A stretch of 64,000 bases of DNA from positions 5,479,001 through 5,543,000 of the forward strand of contig JAULSR010000001.1 in assembly GCA_030512295.1 (NCBI GenBank), written 5' to 3'. Below are positions 54,901 to 64,000 of the stretch, piece by piece. The notes beneath the pieces were generated by a model. It was not told the DNA's origin. It was given only the letters and a program-made list of their open reading frames with translations, and ran no database searches. Position numbers and translations under genes: made by a program. Origin of the DNA: Bombardia bombarda (taxonomy: Eukaryota > Ascomycota > Sordariomycetes > Sordariales > Lasiosphaeriaceae). Each line of letters starts with the position of its first letter. Positions within the stretch are counted from its first letter, which is position 1.

Positions 54901-56782
54901 GGTGAGTCTCTTTGTGAATCCGATGACCGTTCTGGAGCCGATGCTATCAGTATCTCAACCTTGCCGCCCTGCCATGCCCTGCGGCAAGGCCGGTTATATA
55001 CCGTGGGAAAGTCATGTCAACAATCATCCGGTGATCAAGTGCCCAGCTGTCCTGGCCTGGCAGGAAAATATCTTCCTGCCCATCCGGCTCGTTTTACCCC
55101 GAGGCTCGTCCCCCGCATTGCAACTTTCTCCGCCTTACTCCATGACCCCAGGTTTGGAGTGGACTGGGCTGTCGGGCCTCATCCCTGGACTTGGAGAAAG
55201 CAAGGCACGGCTAGAGCCTCGGCGACGTCCCATCTCGACCCGAATGCTATGACGGACTGCGACTGCCGCGATCCAATTGGGGTTTTCGTCAACTTGGTTA
55301 GGGCAGGACTATGACAGATGAGTCTGCTGTCTCATGACTCCCACATGGTGGACGCAATTAGAGGTAGACTGCTCTCTCGGGTCTTGGGGGTGAAAGAGTA
55401 ACGTAAGTTAATAATAAAATTGGAGAGTTCAAGAAGACGAAGACGGGGGATCCATTCGTGATTCCAAGGTCTGGGCGGCACTCTACCCGTTAAGGATATC
55501 GTGTGATCTGGGGAAATGCCTTCCCCGCAAAACACCAAAGACGGGATCTAGGAAATAAGCGGGCTTGCGAGCCAGAGCTGACGATAAGTTGGGACTTGGA
55601 GACAGATGGAAGAAGGACTCCATCGATCCTCGGGTTTCTTTGAGCGAGAATGGCGTCACGCCTGTGAGTCGATGAATCGTATGACATCAACGGGGTCGCT
55701 CCTTCCTTCGGAAGCATGGACATCTCTTCAGAATGGCTTCAAATCTCGATTTACGAAACACAGAAAGTAGGGCGACCGGACGGGTCGTGACAGCGGAAGC
55801 ATCTGGCACCGTCTTGAATTGTTGAAAAATCTCCTAGGACCATTTTTAGTAATCAAGGCAGAAATGTACAAGGTGGTGATAGAAGAGTGACAGGACAGAA
55901 GACACGCAACACACATCACAGAATGCTTCTTCCCCATAGCTCGACGCAAGGCCAAGCACACAGTGAAAAAGAGATTGGGTAGGCATCAAAAATTCCGACC
56001 GGAACGGCCCCGAAGGACAATTCATGACGGCGAGCGCCACGATGTGCAATGCAGGCTCTCCGCCATACTACCGGGTGTTCATGATCTCCCAGTAGTCAAT
56101 CAAGGTAAGTATGAAGAAAAAAAGGGAAAAGAAAATTCAAAGAAGTCGGGCGGCGAGGGAATCTTAAATAGCTGAGGGAGTGGCCTGTGCGTGCCTGCAA
56201 TTTGTGACCCGTGCGTTCCTGCGTTTAGCAGCCTAGCTGTGCCTGAGCGCCCTTGCAAGTTGCAACTTCCTTCCGGGAGCCAAGTGCTTGCTCACGGAGG
56301 CCGCCGCCGAGGTGGTGAGAGAGGCCCCTAGTTCCTGCCTCTGGATCCTAAATCTTGTTCCTAGAAGATTCTTCCTTCTCTTTCTGACCACAAATATGGA
56401 AGGACCGATTCTCTACACAGCCAGAACTTTCACTTGGCTGATGTGCCATTGGCGCGCTCGATGTCAGTCGCCCTTGACGTGTGCCCTTGTTGAACCCTAA
56501 CCCAAGCTGACTGGCAAATCGTGTAATCTTATCATATCTTATCGTCTCGATTGCCCCTCCACGATTCACGGTTTCGCGGGGCAGGTGCATCGGCTGGAGC
56601 GGCGTCATTTCGACTTGGATTGGTAGGTGCCTGGTCGCGACTTCTTGATCTCGTGAAGTTTCCGTGTTCACTAGAATCATCTATCTCTTGCAAATAAATT
56701 TCAATTTCCAGCTCCCATATAGCCATCCTCTTTCTCCGTCCTTCTCTTGATTCCCGGTTCCTGTATCAACTCAAACACCACA
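54901..56782. other. Intergenic region between divergent GH43 and phosphatase genes
   Basis: A 1.9-kb gap with both promoters. Just upstream of the GH43 start lies GGTTATATACCG (54991-55002), a possible TATA-type element about 100 bp from the ATG. The rest shows no gene and no notable repeats. Confidence 0.45.
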
Positions 56783-57414
56783 ATGGTCGACCAGCAGCTT
56801 TCGGTGCTCTTCGTTTGCCTCGGCAACATCTGTCGTTCGACTATGGCAGAGGGCGTTTTTCAGTCAATGGCGAGGAAGCCGCCATATAAGGACCTCGTCT
56901 CGAAAATCGATTCGTGCGGAACGGGTACGGATCTCGAAATCAGTGATTATCCGCCGTTGTGCCTGCCCAAACTAACCAGCTGCTTCGATTCCAGGAGGCT
57001 ACCATGTCGGCGAGGGACCGGACGATCGGACAATGTCGACGCTCAAGGAACACGGGATAACTGACTATGTGCATGCGGCGCGTAAGGTATGTTCGATCGT
57101 TGGGATTTTCGACAAGTCGTAGCTGGCTCTGACCGTGCTAAAAGGTTAATGCGTCCGACTTTGACAAATTCGACTACATCTTTGCCATGGACCGCGCCAA
57201 TCTCGACAACCTCCAACAAATGAAGCAGCGCAAGCCAAACAGCAAGGCCAAGGTGATGCTCTTTGGCGAGTACTCCGGAGCCGGCAAAGTGGAAGTCATC
57301 AGCGATCCTTACTATGGCGGTCGACAGGGATTCGAGATGGCGTATGAGCAGGCGACGCGATTCTCCCGAAACTTCCTAAACGACGTGTTCCCAGATGTCG
57401 AGGCTAAGCCGTGA
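56783..57414 (+). CDS. ltp1: Low-molecular-weight protein tyrosine phosphatase
   Basis: Three exons: 56783-56924, 56995-57086 and 57145-57414 (TGA), giving 167 residues. Introns are 70 nt (GTACGG, ACTAACC branch, TTCCAG) and 58 nt (GTATGT/TAAAAG). The catalytic P-loop is at the N-terminus, VCLGNICRST, with nucleophile C12 and R18-S19, and the general acid lies in SDPYYGG (D132). Other family marks are MAEGVFQ, SCGTGGYHVGEGPDDRT, the helix DYVHAARKV and FDYIFAMDRANLDNL. Length is normal (about 155-165). This class removes phosphate from tyrosine in signalling proteins in the cytosol; the fungal substrate is not known. The start ATG lies in CACAATGG context. Confidence 0.97.
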
Positions 57415-59182
57415 ATGTCGAAACGAGTGTCGACCCATCTTTCTTTTTGTCATCATAGACTGAATATACTATAGAAGCGCTGCTGCTGAAGCACTCGGGT
57501 GCTGAGACGTCGATGTCATGTTGACTAATTTGTCTGGGCCTTTCCTTTACACATGTCCAACCTCGAGTGCTTTGCTGTTAATAGACTTGTAAGTCGTCGT
57601 GGTTCGGAGATGTGGACAGTCGACTGATATCTTCGATGAGTATGTTATTTCTGACTATTCTACCTCATTTAAGGAGCTATCTTATGTATTCATTGGAATG
57701 CTTTTGAGGACTCCTATGCTCGGACAACAACCTACCACAGCTCGAGATTGTTTACGACGAAATGCCCGCGATGGCATCAACCTAGAAGAGAAGATAGAGC
57801 AATTGATAATCGCATCACAGTATTAGTAACTTGGGACTGTTGAGAATGCATGTCAGCCTTCTTCCAAAGGCCGACAGAATCAACAATTTGCATTGGCTAG
57901 CTTGTGGTTTTCGGATGCTATGGTGGATACGCTTCGCTCTTCGTCCAATGCTGATGCCGTGCAGTGCAAGCTTTACGACGTTAGCGCGGGGTTTAACCTC
58001 TAGGGGTTCATTCCATCTCTGTTCTTGCGTGAACCTTTACTGCAAGTCAGAGGAGGGGTTGAAGGTCGGCTCAGCCCCCCCTTTTTGCGTTGCTGATTTT
58101 TATTCGTTACGAAACGGCGATACATATGCAACCATTCTTGCGAATACTGGGGTCATACGGGCGGCTATCTGGTGATGGCCAAGCTGTTTGCCTCGTTTGC
58201 TCGACATGGATTTACTCGAAAGATTCCAGATCAAATCAACCTGCGACGGTTGCATCATTAATTCCATAATGAGGGCGGGGAGATGGAGCCGTGAAAGGTT
58301 GTCGCGCGGCTAACTGAGGCAAACAAGAGGTTTTGAACAAATCAAATCGAGCGGGATCAGGAACGGGTCAAGGTATCATTTCATAGTATTTCCGCAGTGG
58401 AGTGACTTGTTCTAACAGCCGCCCAACACCCACTGGGCGATCATGCTCAGCGACCAACGACAGGTGGGCAGCAAAGTGGCTTCGCCCACTCTTGGCCCCT
58501 TTCGTTTTGGGGGCCTTATCCCTGTCCCCTCCCCTCCTGTGAGACCAGCCCAGCATCCCTTGTCATTCGTCAGGCCCAAAGCCAACCCGCTCCCGTCCTG
58601 CTTCTGAAAGGCTCGAGGTACAGTACATACGGGACGCTCAGCCCTCAAGCTCACTGCCCATGCAGTACCAGAATAGGTCGTTAGTTGCAGGTCATGTTTC
58701 TTTCTTCGAGTCTCCGTCATCAGTCTTTTTGTTGAAGTCGGGGCATTGTTAAATGCCATTCAGCCTTTCTTTGTTCCTTCGGTCTAGACTGTGTTCCCTT
58801 TTCAACCATTTTGCCGTGACCTTTGAAGCTCGCAGGTGCTAAAAATAAGAAAGCCGATCTGGGAATAAGGCTGCCAGAGAGCCTTAACAGGGAGCTGGAG
58901 CTGCTCTGTCCAGGCTGTCTTCCCCTGTCAGCCCTTGCTAGTTTTGTGTACTGGGATGCTACTGGATTCTTGGAGCCTTAGCCTTATCTACTAACGTACC
59001 CCTCGCCCCTCTTTCGCCCCTCCTTCTAGGACCTGACCTGCCCGAAGTTTGCGGGACACACCACCACCTGGTAGACAATCGCACCTTTACCTTTGATCCA
59101 TTCGCATCCCGTCGGCAGCAGCAGCAGCAGCATCGCATCACCCTCAGAAACCCTCAGAAGAAACAAGCAGCAGCTATCCATC
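57415..59182. other. Intergenic 1.8 kb, 5' flank of the MAP kinase gene
   Basis: This contains the phosphatase 3' flank and probably a long promoter and leader for the kinase gene, with a GCAGCAGCAGCAGCAGCA run at 59113-59130 just before the start codon. No gene is supported; the open frames at 57599-58175 are short and random-looking. Confidence 0.5.
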
Positions 59183-60782
59183 ATGGCTGATTTACAGGGC
59201 CGCAAGGTCTTCAAGGTCTTCAACCAGGACTTCATTGTCGACGAGCGATACACGGTCACCAAGGAGCTTGGCCAGGGAGCTTACGGGATTGTCTGGTAGG
59301 TCTCTATCTAATTGATTGTCCCTTGCATGTTTGCGACTGCGACGACAACGACAACGACAACGACCCTATGCTAATCCAGTTTGCAGTGCCGCCGTGAACA
59401 ACCAGACAAACGAGGGCGTCGCCATCAAGAAAGTCACCAATGTTTTCAGCAAGAAGATTTTGGCCAAGCGGGCGTTGCGCGAGATCAAGCTGTTGCAGCA
59501 CTTCAGGGGACATCGCAACGTAAGCTCTCCCAGAGCATCTGCCCCAGCCTGACTGGCCCAACCCACCCCATACTGACCAAGATGCCCCTCTGCGCATGAC
59601 AACAGATCACCTGCCTGTATGATATGGATATCCCGCGACCTGATAACTTCAACGAAACCTATCTTTACGAGGGTATGTTGCTGCCCACCAGTTTACCCCT
59701 TTCCACAAGTCAAGATCAGGATGGCCCGCTAACACGAAGCTTGCCTTGTTTGTCGCAGAGCTGATGGAATGCGATCTTGCCGCCATCATTCGATCGGGCC
59801 AGCCGCTCACCGACGCCCACTTCCAGTCCTTCATCTACCAGATCCTTTGCGGCCTCAAGTACATCCACTCGGCCAATGTACTTCACCGCGACCTCAAGCC
59901 GGGCAACCTGTTGGTCAATGCCGACTGCGAGCTCAAGATCTGCGACTTTGGCCTTGCGCGAGGCTTCTCCGTCGATCCGGAGGAAAATGCCGGATATATG
60001 ACCGAGTACGTCGCGACGAGATGGTATCGCGCGCCAGAGATTATGCTTAGCTTCCAGAACTACACCAAAGCTAGTATGTACACCCACACCTAACACCCAT
60101 AGACCGCCCCTTCCCCCTTGCCCCTTGCCCATCATCAATGTGCTAACATGTACTCTGTCTGTCTCCAGTCGACGTCTGGTCCGTAGGCTGCATCCTCGCC
60201 GAGCTCCTGGGCGGCCGCCCCTTCTTCAAGGGCAGAGACTACGTCGACCAGCTCAACCAGATCCTGCACATCCTCGGCACGCCCAACGAGGAGACGCTCT
60301 CACGCATCGGCTCGCCGCGCGCCCAAGAGTACGTGCGCAACCTGCCGTACATGGCCAAGAAGTCGTTCCCCTCGCTCTTCCCCAATGCCAACCCGGACGC
60401 GCTCGACCTGCTCGACCGCATGCTCGCCTTCGACCCGTCCAGCCGCATCAGCGTCGAGGACGCGCTCGAGCACCCCTACCTCGCCATCTGGCACGACGCC
60501 AGCGACGAGCCAAACTGCCCCACCACCTTCAACTTTGACTTTGAGGTGGTGGAGGAGGTGCCCGAGATGCGCAAGATGATCCTCGACGAGGTGTTCAGGT
60601 TCCGCCAGCTCGTGCGCACCGTGCCCGGCGCGGGCGGGTACGCCGGCGCGGGCGCGTCGCTCGGCCAGGTGCCTATGCCCAGTGGTGGCGTGAGCCAGCA
60701 GTGGACGGCCGAGGATCCTAGGCCGCAGGAGTATCAGGGCCAGCAGATAAATGGGTTGGAGGCGGAGCTGGGCGGCAGATAG
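59183..60782 (+). CDS. mps1: MAP kinase of the Slt2/Mps1/MAK-1 cell-wall-integrity class
   Basis: Five exons: 59183-59295, 59387-59519, 59606-59672, 59759-60073 and 60169-60782 (TAG), with introns of 86-95 nt and consistent phases, giving 413 residues. All kinase elements are present: glycine loop GQGAYG (30-35), lysine K52 in VAIKK, catalytic HRDLKPGN (147-154), DFG (167-169), and the activation motif TEY (186-188) in MTEYVATRWYRAPE. The start MADLQGRKVFKVFNQDF and the C-terminal Gln/Gly tail ending NGLEAELGGR are typical of filamentous-fungal Mps1. This kinase is the terminal MAPK of the Bck1-Mkk cascade. It responds to wall stress and, in plant pathogens, is needed for penetration and conidiation. 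A common-docking site is visible in the LLDRMLAFDPSSRI region. A coding-like stretch follows the stop codon in the same frame. Confidence 0.98.
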
Positions 60783-61085
60783 AAGCCGGCCAACCGTAAC
60801 CGCCTCGGCCTGCTGTTGCTGAGCCGGCTGCGGAGCCTCGCTTGGGTGCCGGAGCGGGCGGATCGTGGCTTGTTAGGGACTCCGCCGCTGGTGTGGTAGG
60901 GGAAGTTGCGGGTAGAGTGGGCCGTGAGGCCGGTTGGGTTGGTGGAGTGGGCGCTGGAGAGGATGAAGGAGATACCGCGGGATGAGCTGCGGAGGTTCCA
61001 ACAGGAGCAGTTTGACAACACGGGGAAGCTGTTTGTTGACACGATGAAGGAGATGAGGAGGAACAGGGCGTGCGGGAAGACTTGA
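60783..61085 (+). other. Coding-like in-frame sequence after the mps1 stop codon
   Basis: In the same frame as mps1, 38 codons follow the TAG at 60780-60782, then a second TAG at 60897-60899, then 61 further codons to TGA at 61083-61085. The last part reads like real protein: KLRVEWAVRPVGLVEWALER, then MKEIPRDELRRFQQEQFDNT and GKLFVDTMKEMRRNRACGKT. It has purine-first codons and no low complexity. I do not recognise it. It could be an alternative last exon, the end of an otherwise undetected gene, or a gene relic. Confidence 0.4.
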
Positions 61086-63259
61086 TTTCAAATGTTCGTC
61101 ACCTTGTTGGTTGGGGAGGAACTGAGAAAGGTGTCTTTGAGCGTGGCAGTGTGTGCAGTAGCTAACCTAAACTCTGCTTTGATCACATGTGTTGACGATG
61201 ACGCGAGTGGGCGATGTTTTTCTTGGTTGGATAGAGGAGGACATTTCCTCTCATAGAGATGTCTTTCTTACAAAAAGGTTGCTGTCTGTTTTGTTTCAAA
61301 GTTGAGCGAAAGAAAGAGGGTTGATCTGTTTTGTTGTTTCTGGAGGAGGATGAGGAATGCTTATACTACTTACTTACCTTAGTATTGTCTCTTGCTGTAT
61401 TTGAAGAAGCGTTTTTGGGGAGAGAGATAGCATGTCTGTCTGCAGTGGTCTGCTTTATTTGCTTGCTACTACAGCTTGTCTGCTTGCTACTAGCGAAAAG
61501 AAACTTGAGTTTTAATGCTTTCTATTGGCTATTTCTTTTTGTTGTTTTTAGTTGAGGTTGAGGAGAAGCTGTAGATTTTCGTTCATATACCTACCTATCG
61601 GGGTGTCCTGCTCTGATATTGACTGGTGGCTTTGAGGGAAGACAAACCGATGAAATAGTTGTCTTGGGTACTAGTTACGTAGCTGATACTACCTGCCAAC
61701 TGGTAGTGGGTATCCTATTCTGGCTTTTTGCGTACCATTTGCGAAGCTTGTGAACGATAGAGGGATGGAATGCATTATGGGCTTGTGTGTGTGACTGTTC
61801 TAGGATCAGCTCGGCTGTACAGGTACTCATACGAGAAGAAAGGGGAAATATAGGGGCATCGCTGTGGGTTTCATCTCATTCGATGATGAGACAGCCCTTG
61901 GCTCGATGGCAGAAGAATGGATTTGGGAGAAACATTGAGGAAAGGTAGGTATGGGAGAGGTGAGTGAAAGTCCACTCGCTGAATTGGCCGAGAAACCTCA
62001 TGGATTGCTTTGGTGGGTGCCCGGTTTCCGCCCCCTGAAGGGCGGTAAGTAGATGAACAGCAGTAGAGGGTGAGTATGCCAGTCATGTCAATAACTTCAT
62101 CTTAGTGGCTTACAACTGCGGGAAAAGAACCCTCCGAGATAGTAGTAATATTATAGAAATTTGAACTTAGTCACATTTAGCTGCGAATTTCAGGTGAGGG
62201 GAGGGTTGGTGGATGTATTATTAGGTAGACAGATGTAAACATGGATAAATAACCGCCGACTTATTGAATGGCGAATGTCATTCGTTGGCTTGAAACGCGG
62301 AAGAACAGCCAAGGGGTGACAATTTACCACACAACTCATTTGGGCTGGTTTGGTACAGGCGAGGTCAGGTCACTGGCTCTGGGCTTGGGTACGACTCTTG
62401 AATAACTGTCACCTCTGTTTCTGGTTGAAGCTGAACTGGAATTGTAGATATGGCTGCTTTTATTGGGCTCTCTACACCAATCGTATATATGTAGAGTTAA
62501 GTCGATTCACATCGGAGCAGTCACACACTGACCATTTCGAAGGCTCAAGATGTTATTAGTACGAGGACGTTATAAGTGTGTAGTATTAAATTTGTTATTT
62601 CTCTTTAGCAGCTGCTGCGCTGTATATCTGTATATATGATAGAACGATAGTGGTGGTTGGTTGTATAAACGTGGGGTATATCCGATGCCCAAAAAGAAGA
62701 AGAAATGTGAACGATACGCATTTTATTGTCCAGACCAAGCTTGCCATGATCATGATGAATTTCCGATTGGTGGGTTCCCAAAGACTTGGTACCAAAGTCC
62801 GCAAACAAGGAAACAAGAAGTTGGTCGGGGTGAGTAGATATAAACGGCGAAGATGAGGTAGTGAAGAAAAAAATAAGAGAAGAGGGCAATAATTAAACGA
62901 GTGAAGTAGAAGAGAAGAAGAAGCGAGTGCGTAAATGCGAAAGTATGCCCACCAAAACAACCAACCCATCCGACCCAACCCAAGCCAAACCAATGCCGTC
63001 GTCCTGTATCCCGAACCTTTTGTGCAATTGCCCGTGTTTTTGGACCTGTCCAATTGCCAGCGTCAAGATCTGGCCACCCTCCTCCCAATTCGTTGGTTAA
63101 TCACCCTGCTCCATCCGTAGTTGCTTATGCTCAGTCGCACCAACAAGACATTCAGGAACCGCAGTGAAGCCGTGCTGCGCCGCCGGGCTCTGTTCCTAGT
63201 GCCGTTGCCGCCCCTCCCACACGGATTCATACTTGAGCTTGGCCTAATCCCCCACACAT
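61086..63259. other. Intergenic 2.2 kb; no gene supported
   Basis: This region is T-rich and AT-richer than average at about 61270-61560 and again at 62400-62700. It probably holds the mps1 3' flank and the 3' flank of the DUF3455 gene. Open frames are short and overlap in several frames. Confidence 0.5.
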
Positions 63260-64000
63260 TTACGCCGCGTAAAACCAGTAAAAGGTGGTGTAGGGCACAC
63301 TTCCGACTCCCGCACCCGTGGTCAAGCATGACTGGGCCACGCCGCCAGCCGTTACGACGCGGTACACAAGGTTCAACCCGTTGGAGCGGTTCTTGTTGCT
63401 CTCGGTCAGCTGCAGCCACGGGACGGCACCGGTGCCTAGGATTCCCTTGTCGGCGGTGGCCGGCGCCGCGGCGCTGTCGTTCCTGGCGACGCTGGCCTTG
63501 AGCCCGGCGGCAGTGAGGTCGAACATGGGCGTGTTGTCGATCTCGAAGAAGTGGTGACCCAGAAACTTGATGGTAGGTAGACCTCCGAGCACCAGGTCGG
63601 CCGGCGCCACCCAAGGGTTGCCCACTACGGCGTTGTAGTTGACAGTTGGATCGACGAGGTTGAGCGGGATAGACTGGCCATATAGCGTTGTTATTGGTAG
63701 GGCGTCGAAAGCAGCTTTGCTTAGGCCCGTTCTTGGCGTCCCGGGGTAGAGGGGTGTGACATCGTAGAGGGCGGCGAGTGCGCCTAGTTGTACTGGTGTT
63801 GAGGTGGAACTCTCACATGAGTAGTTCTGGATTCCATGGCCGATGGCAATTCTTCGGAAAAGCTCAGTTGGAGCTGGTGCTGGAAGGCTGGTGGCTGTTG
63901 TTTTGTTCTTGTTAGTCTGAAGATTTCAATAAGGGCTACAGAGACTGGAGAAATACTGACTTCCTGTTCCTGGGAGGGTGGGCGTTAGTGACTTGCAGGG
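63260..64000 (-). CDS. Secreted DUF3455 protein (often named malate dehydrogenase in fungal annotations), 5' end missing
   Basis: Partial: the last exon is 63260-63894 (TAA) and part of an earlier exon is 63961-64000, joined by a 66-nt intron (GTCAGT, GACTAACA branch, AACAG). The gene runs off the right edge, so start and signal peptide are outside the window. The visible protein reads CKSLTPTLPGTGTTSLPAPA, TELFRRIAIGHGIQNYSC, PVQLGALAALYDVTPLY, then LGGLPTIKFLGHHFFEIDNT and ends SVPYTTFYWFYAA. The pattern GxGxQNYxC followed by an aromatic H-x-F core and a Y/F-rich terminal strand is that of DUF3455. The common name malate dehydrogenase for this family has no catalytic support that I can see here: no Rossmann fold or dehydrogenase motif is visible. 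It is probably extracellular or wall-associated, by family. Confidence 0.85.

Noticed and set aside
60780..60899. Simple stop-codon read-through of mps1
   Set aside because: Two TAG codons lie in the way and neither is followed by a known read-through context such as CTA. Splicing or a separate gene explains the coding-like tail better.
1..64000. Transposable elements, CRISPR arrays, RIP-mutated blocks
   Set aside because: No terminal repeats, transposase or reverse-transcriptase motifs, no spaced direct repeats, and no extended AT-rich TpA-biased tract were seen by eye.

Overview
The window is nuclear DNA from a filamentous ascomycete (Pezizomycotina), most likely a Sordariomycete. The evidence is the intron type (50-230 nt, GTAWGT donors, CTAAC branch sites, CAG acceptors), the compact spacing of genes on both strands, and the gene content: a conidiation-specific con-6 gene, a C2-domain Fic1/Inn1-type septation protein, an Mps1/MAK-1-type cell-wall MAP kinase, and a secreted DUF3455 protein. 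I saw no operons, tRNA or rRNA genes, CRISPR arrays, transposons or blocks of repeat-induced mutation. The species cannot be named from sequence alone.

Layout. 0.4-2.4 kb: a coiled-coil protein on the minus strand. 4.5-6.4 kb: divergent ribosomal protein genes L30 (minus) and L10 (plus), separated by a 381-bp shared promoter. 8.5-15.5 kb: two large, apparently intronless proteins of unknown function, one with a Cys/His-rich N-terminus. 16.6-18.5 kb: the 18S rRNA dimethylase Dim1 in 13 exons, including micro-exons of 20, 27 and 33 nt. 19.4-21.4 kb: an alpha-arrestin. 22.7-26.5 kb: a polyglutamine SP-RING (MIZ) SUMO-ligase-type protein. 28.4-30.1 kb: Utp15. 31.2-34.1 kb: Fic1-like C2 protein with a GC-AG intron. 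35.6-36.0 kb: con-6. 38.9-39.8 kb: TMEM234-family membrane protein. 40.8-41.9 kb: small protein of unknown function. 45.3-46.5 kb: proteasome alpha-1. 47.3-48.7 kb: WKF-domain protein. 49.6-51.0 kb: SIS-domain KpsF/GutQ-type sugar-phosphate isomerase. 53.4-54.9 kb: secreted GH43 exo-beta-1,3-galactanase-like enzyme. 56.8-57.4 kb: low-molecular-weight protein tyrosine phosphatase. 59.2-60.8 kb: the MAP kinase. 63.3-64.0 kb: a secreted DUF3455 protein running off the right edge.

Functional threads. Five of the twenty genes belong to ribosomes or their assembly (L30, L10, Dim1, Utp15, WKF protein). Several others concern septation, conidiation and cell-wall integrity (Fic1, con-6, Mps1). Ubiquitin/SUMO control is represented by the arrestin, the SP-RING protein and the proteasome subunit. 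These are ordinary eukaryotic neighbours with their own promoters; nothing shows that they form one system.

I did not find a clear new multi-gene system. The best leads are: a coding-like, in-frame stretch just after the mps1 stop codon that phase-matched splicing could join to the kinase; a bacterial-type arabinose-5-phosphate isomerase homologue in a fungus; the Cys/His-rich orphan protein at 12.2 kb; and unusual gene architecture (7- and 13-nt first coding exons, 20-nt micro-exon, stop-free 3n intron, GC-AG intron). Exon coordinates were worked out by hand from splice consensus, reading-frame continuity and family knowledge. No alignment or database search was run.
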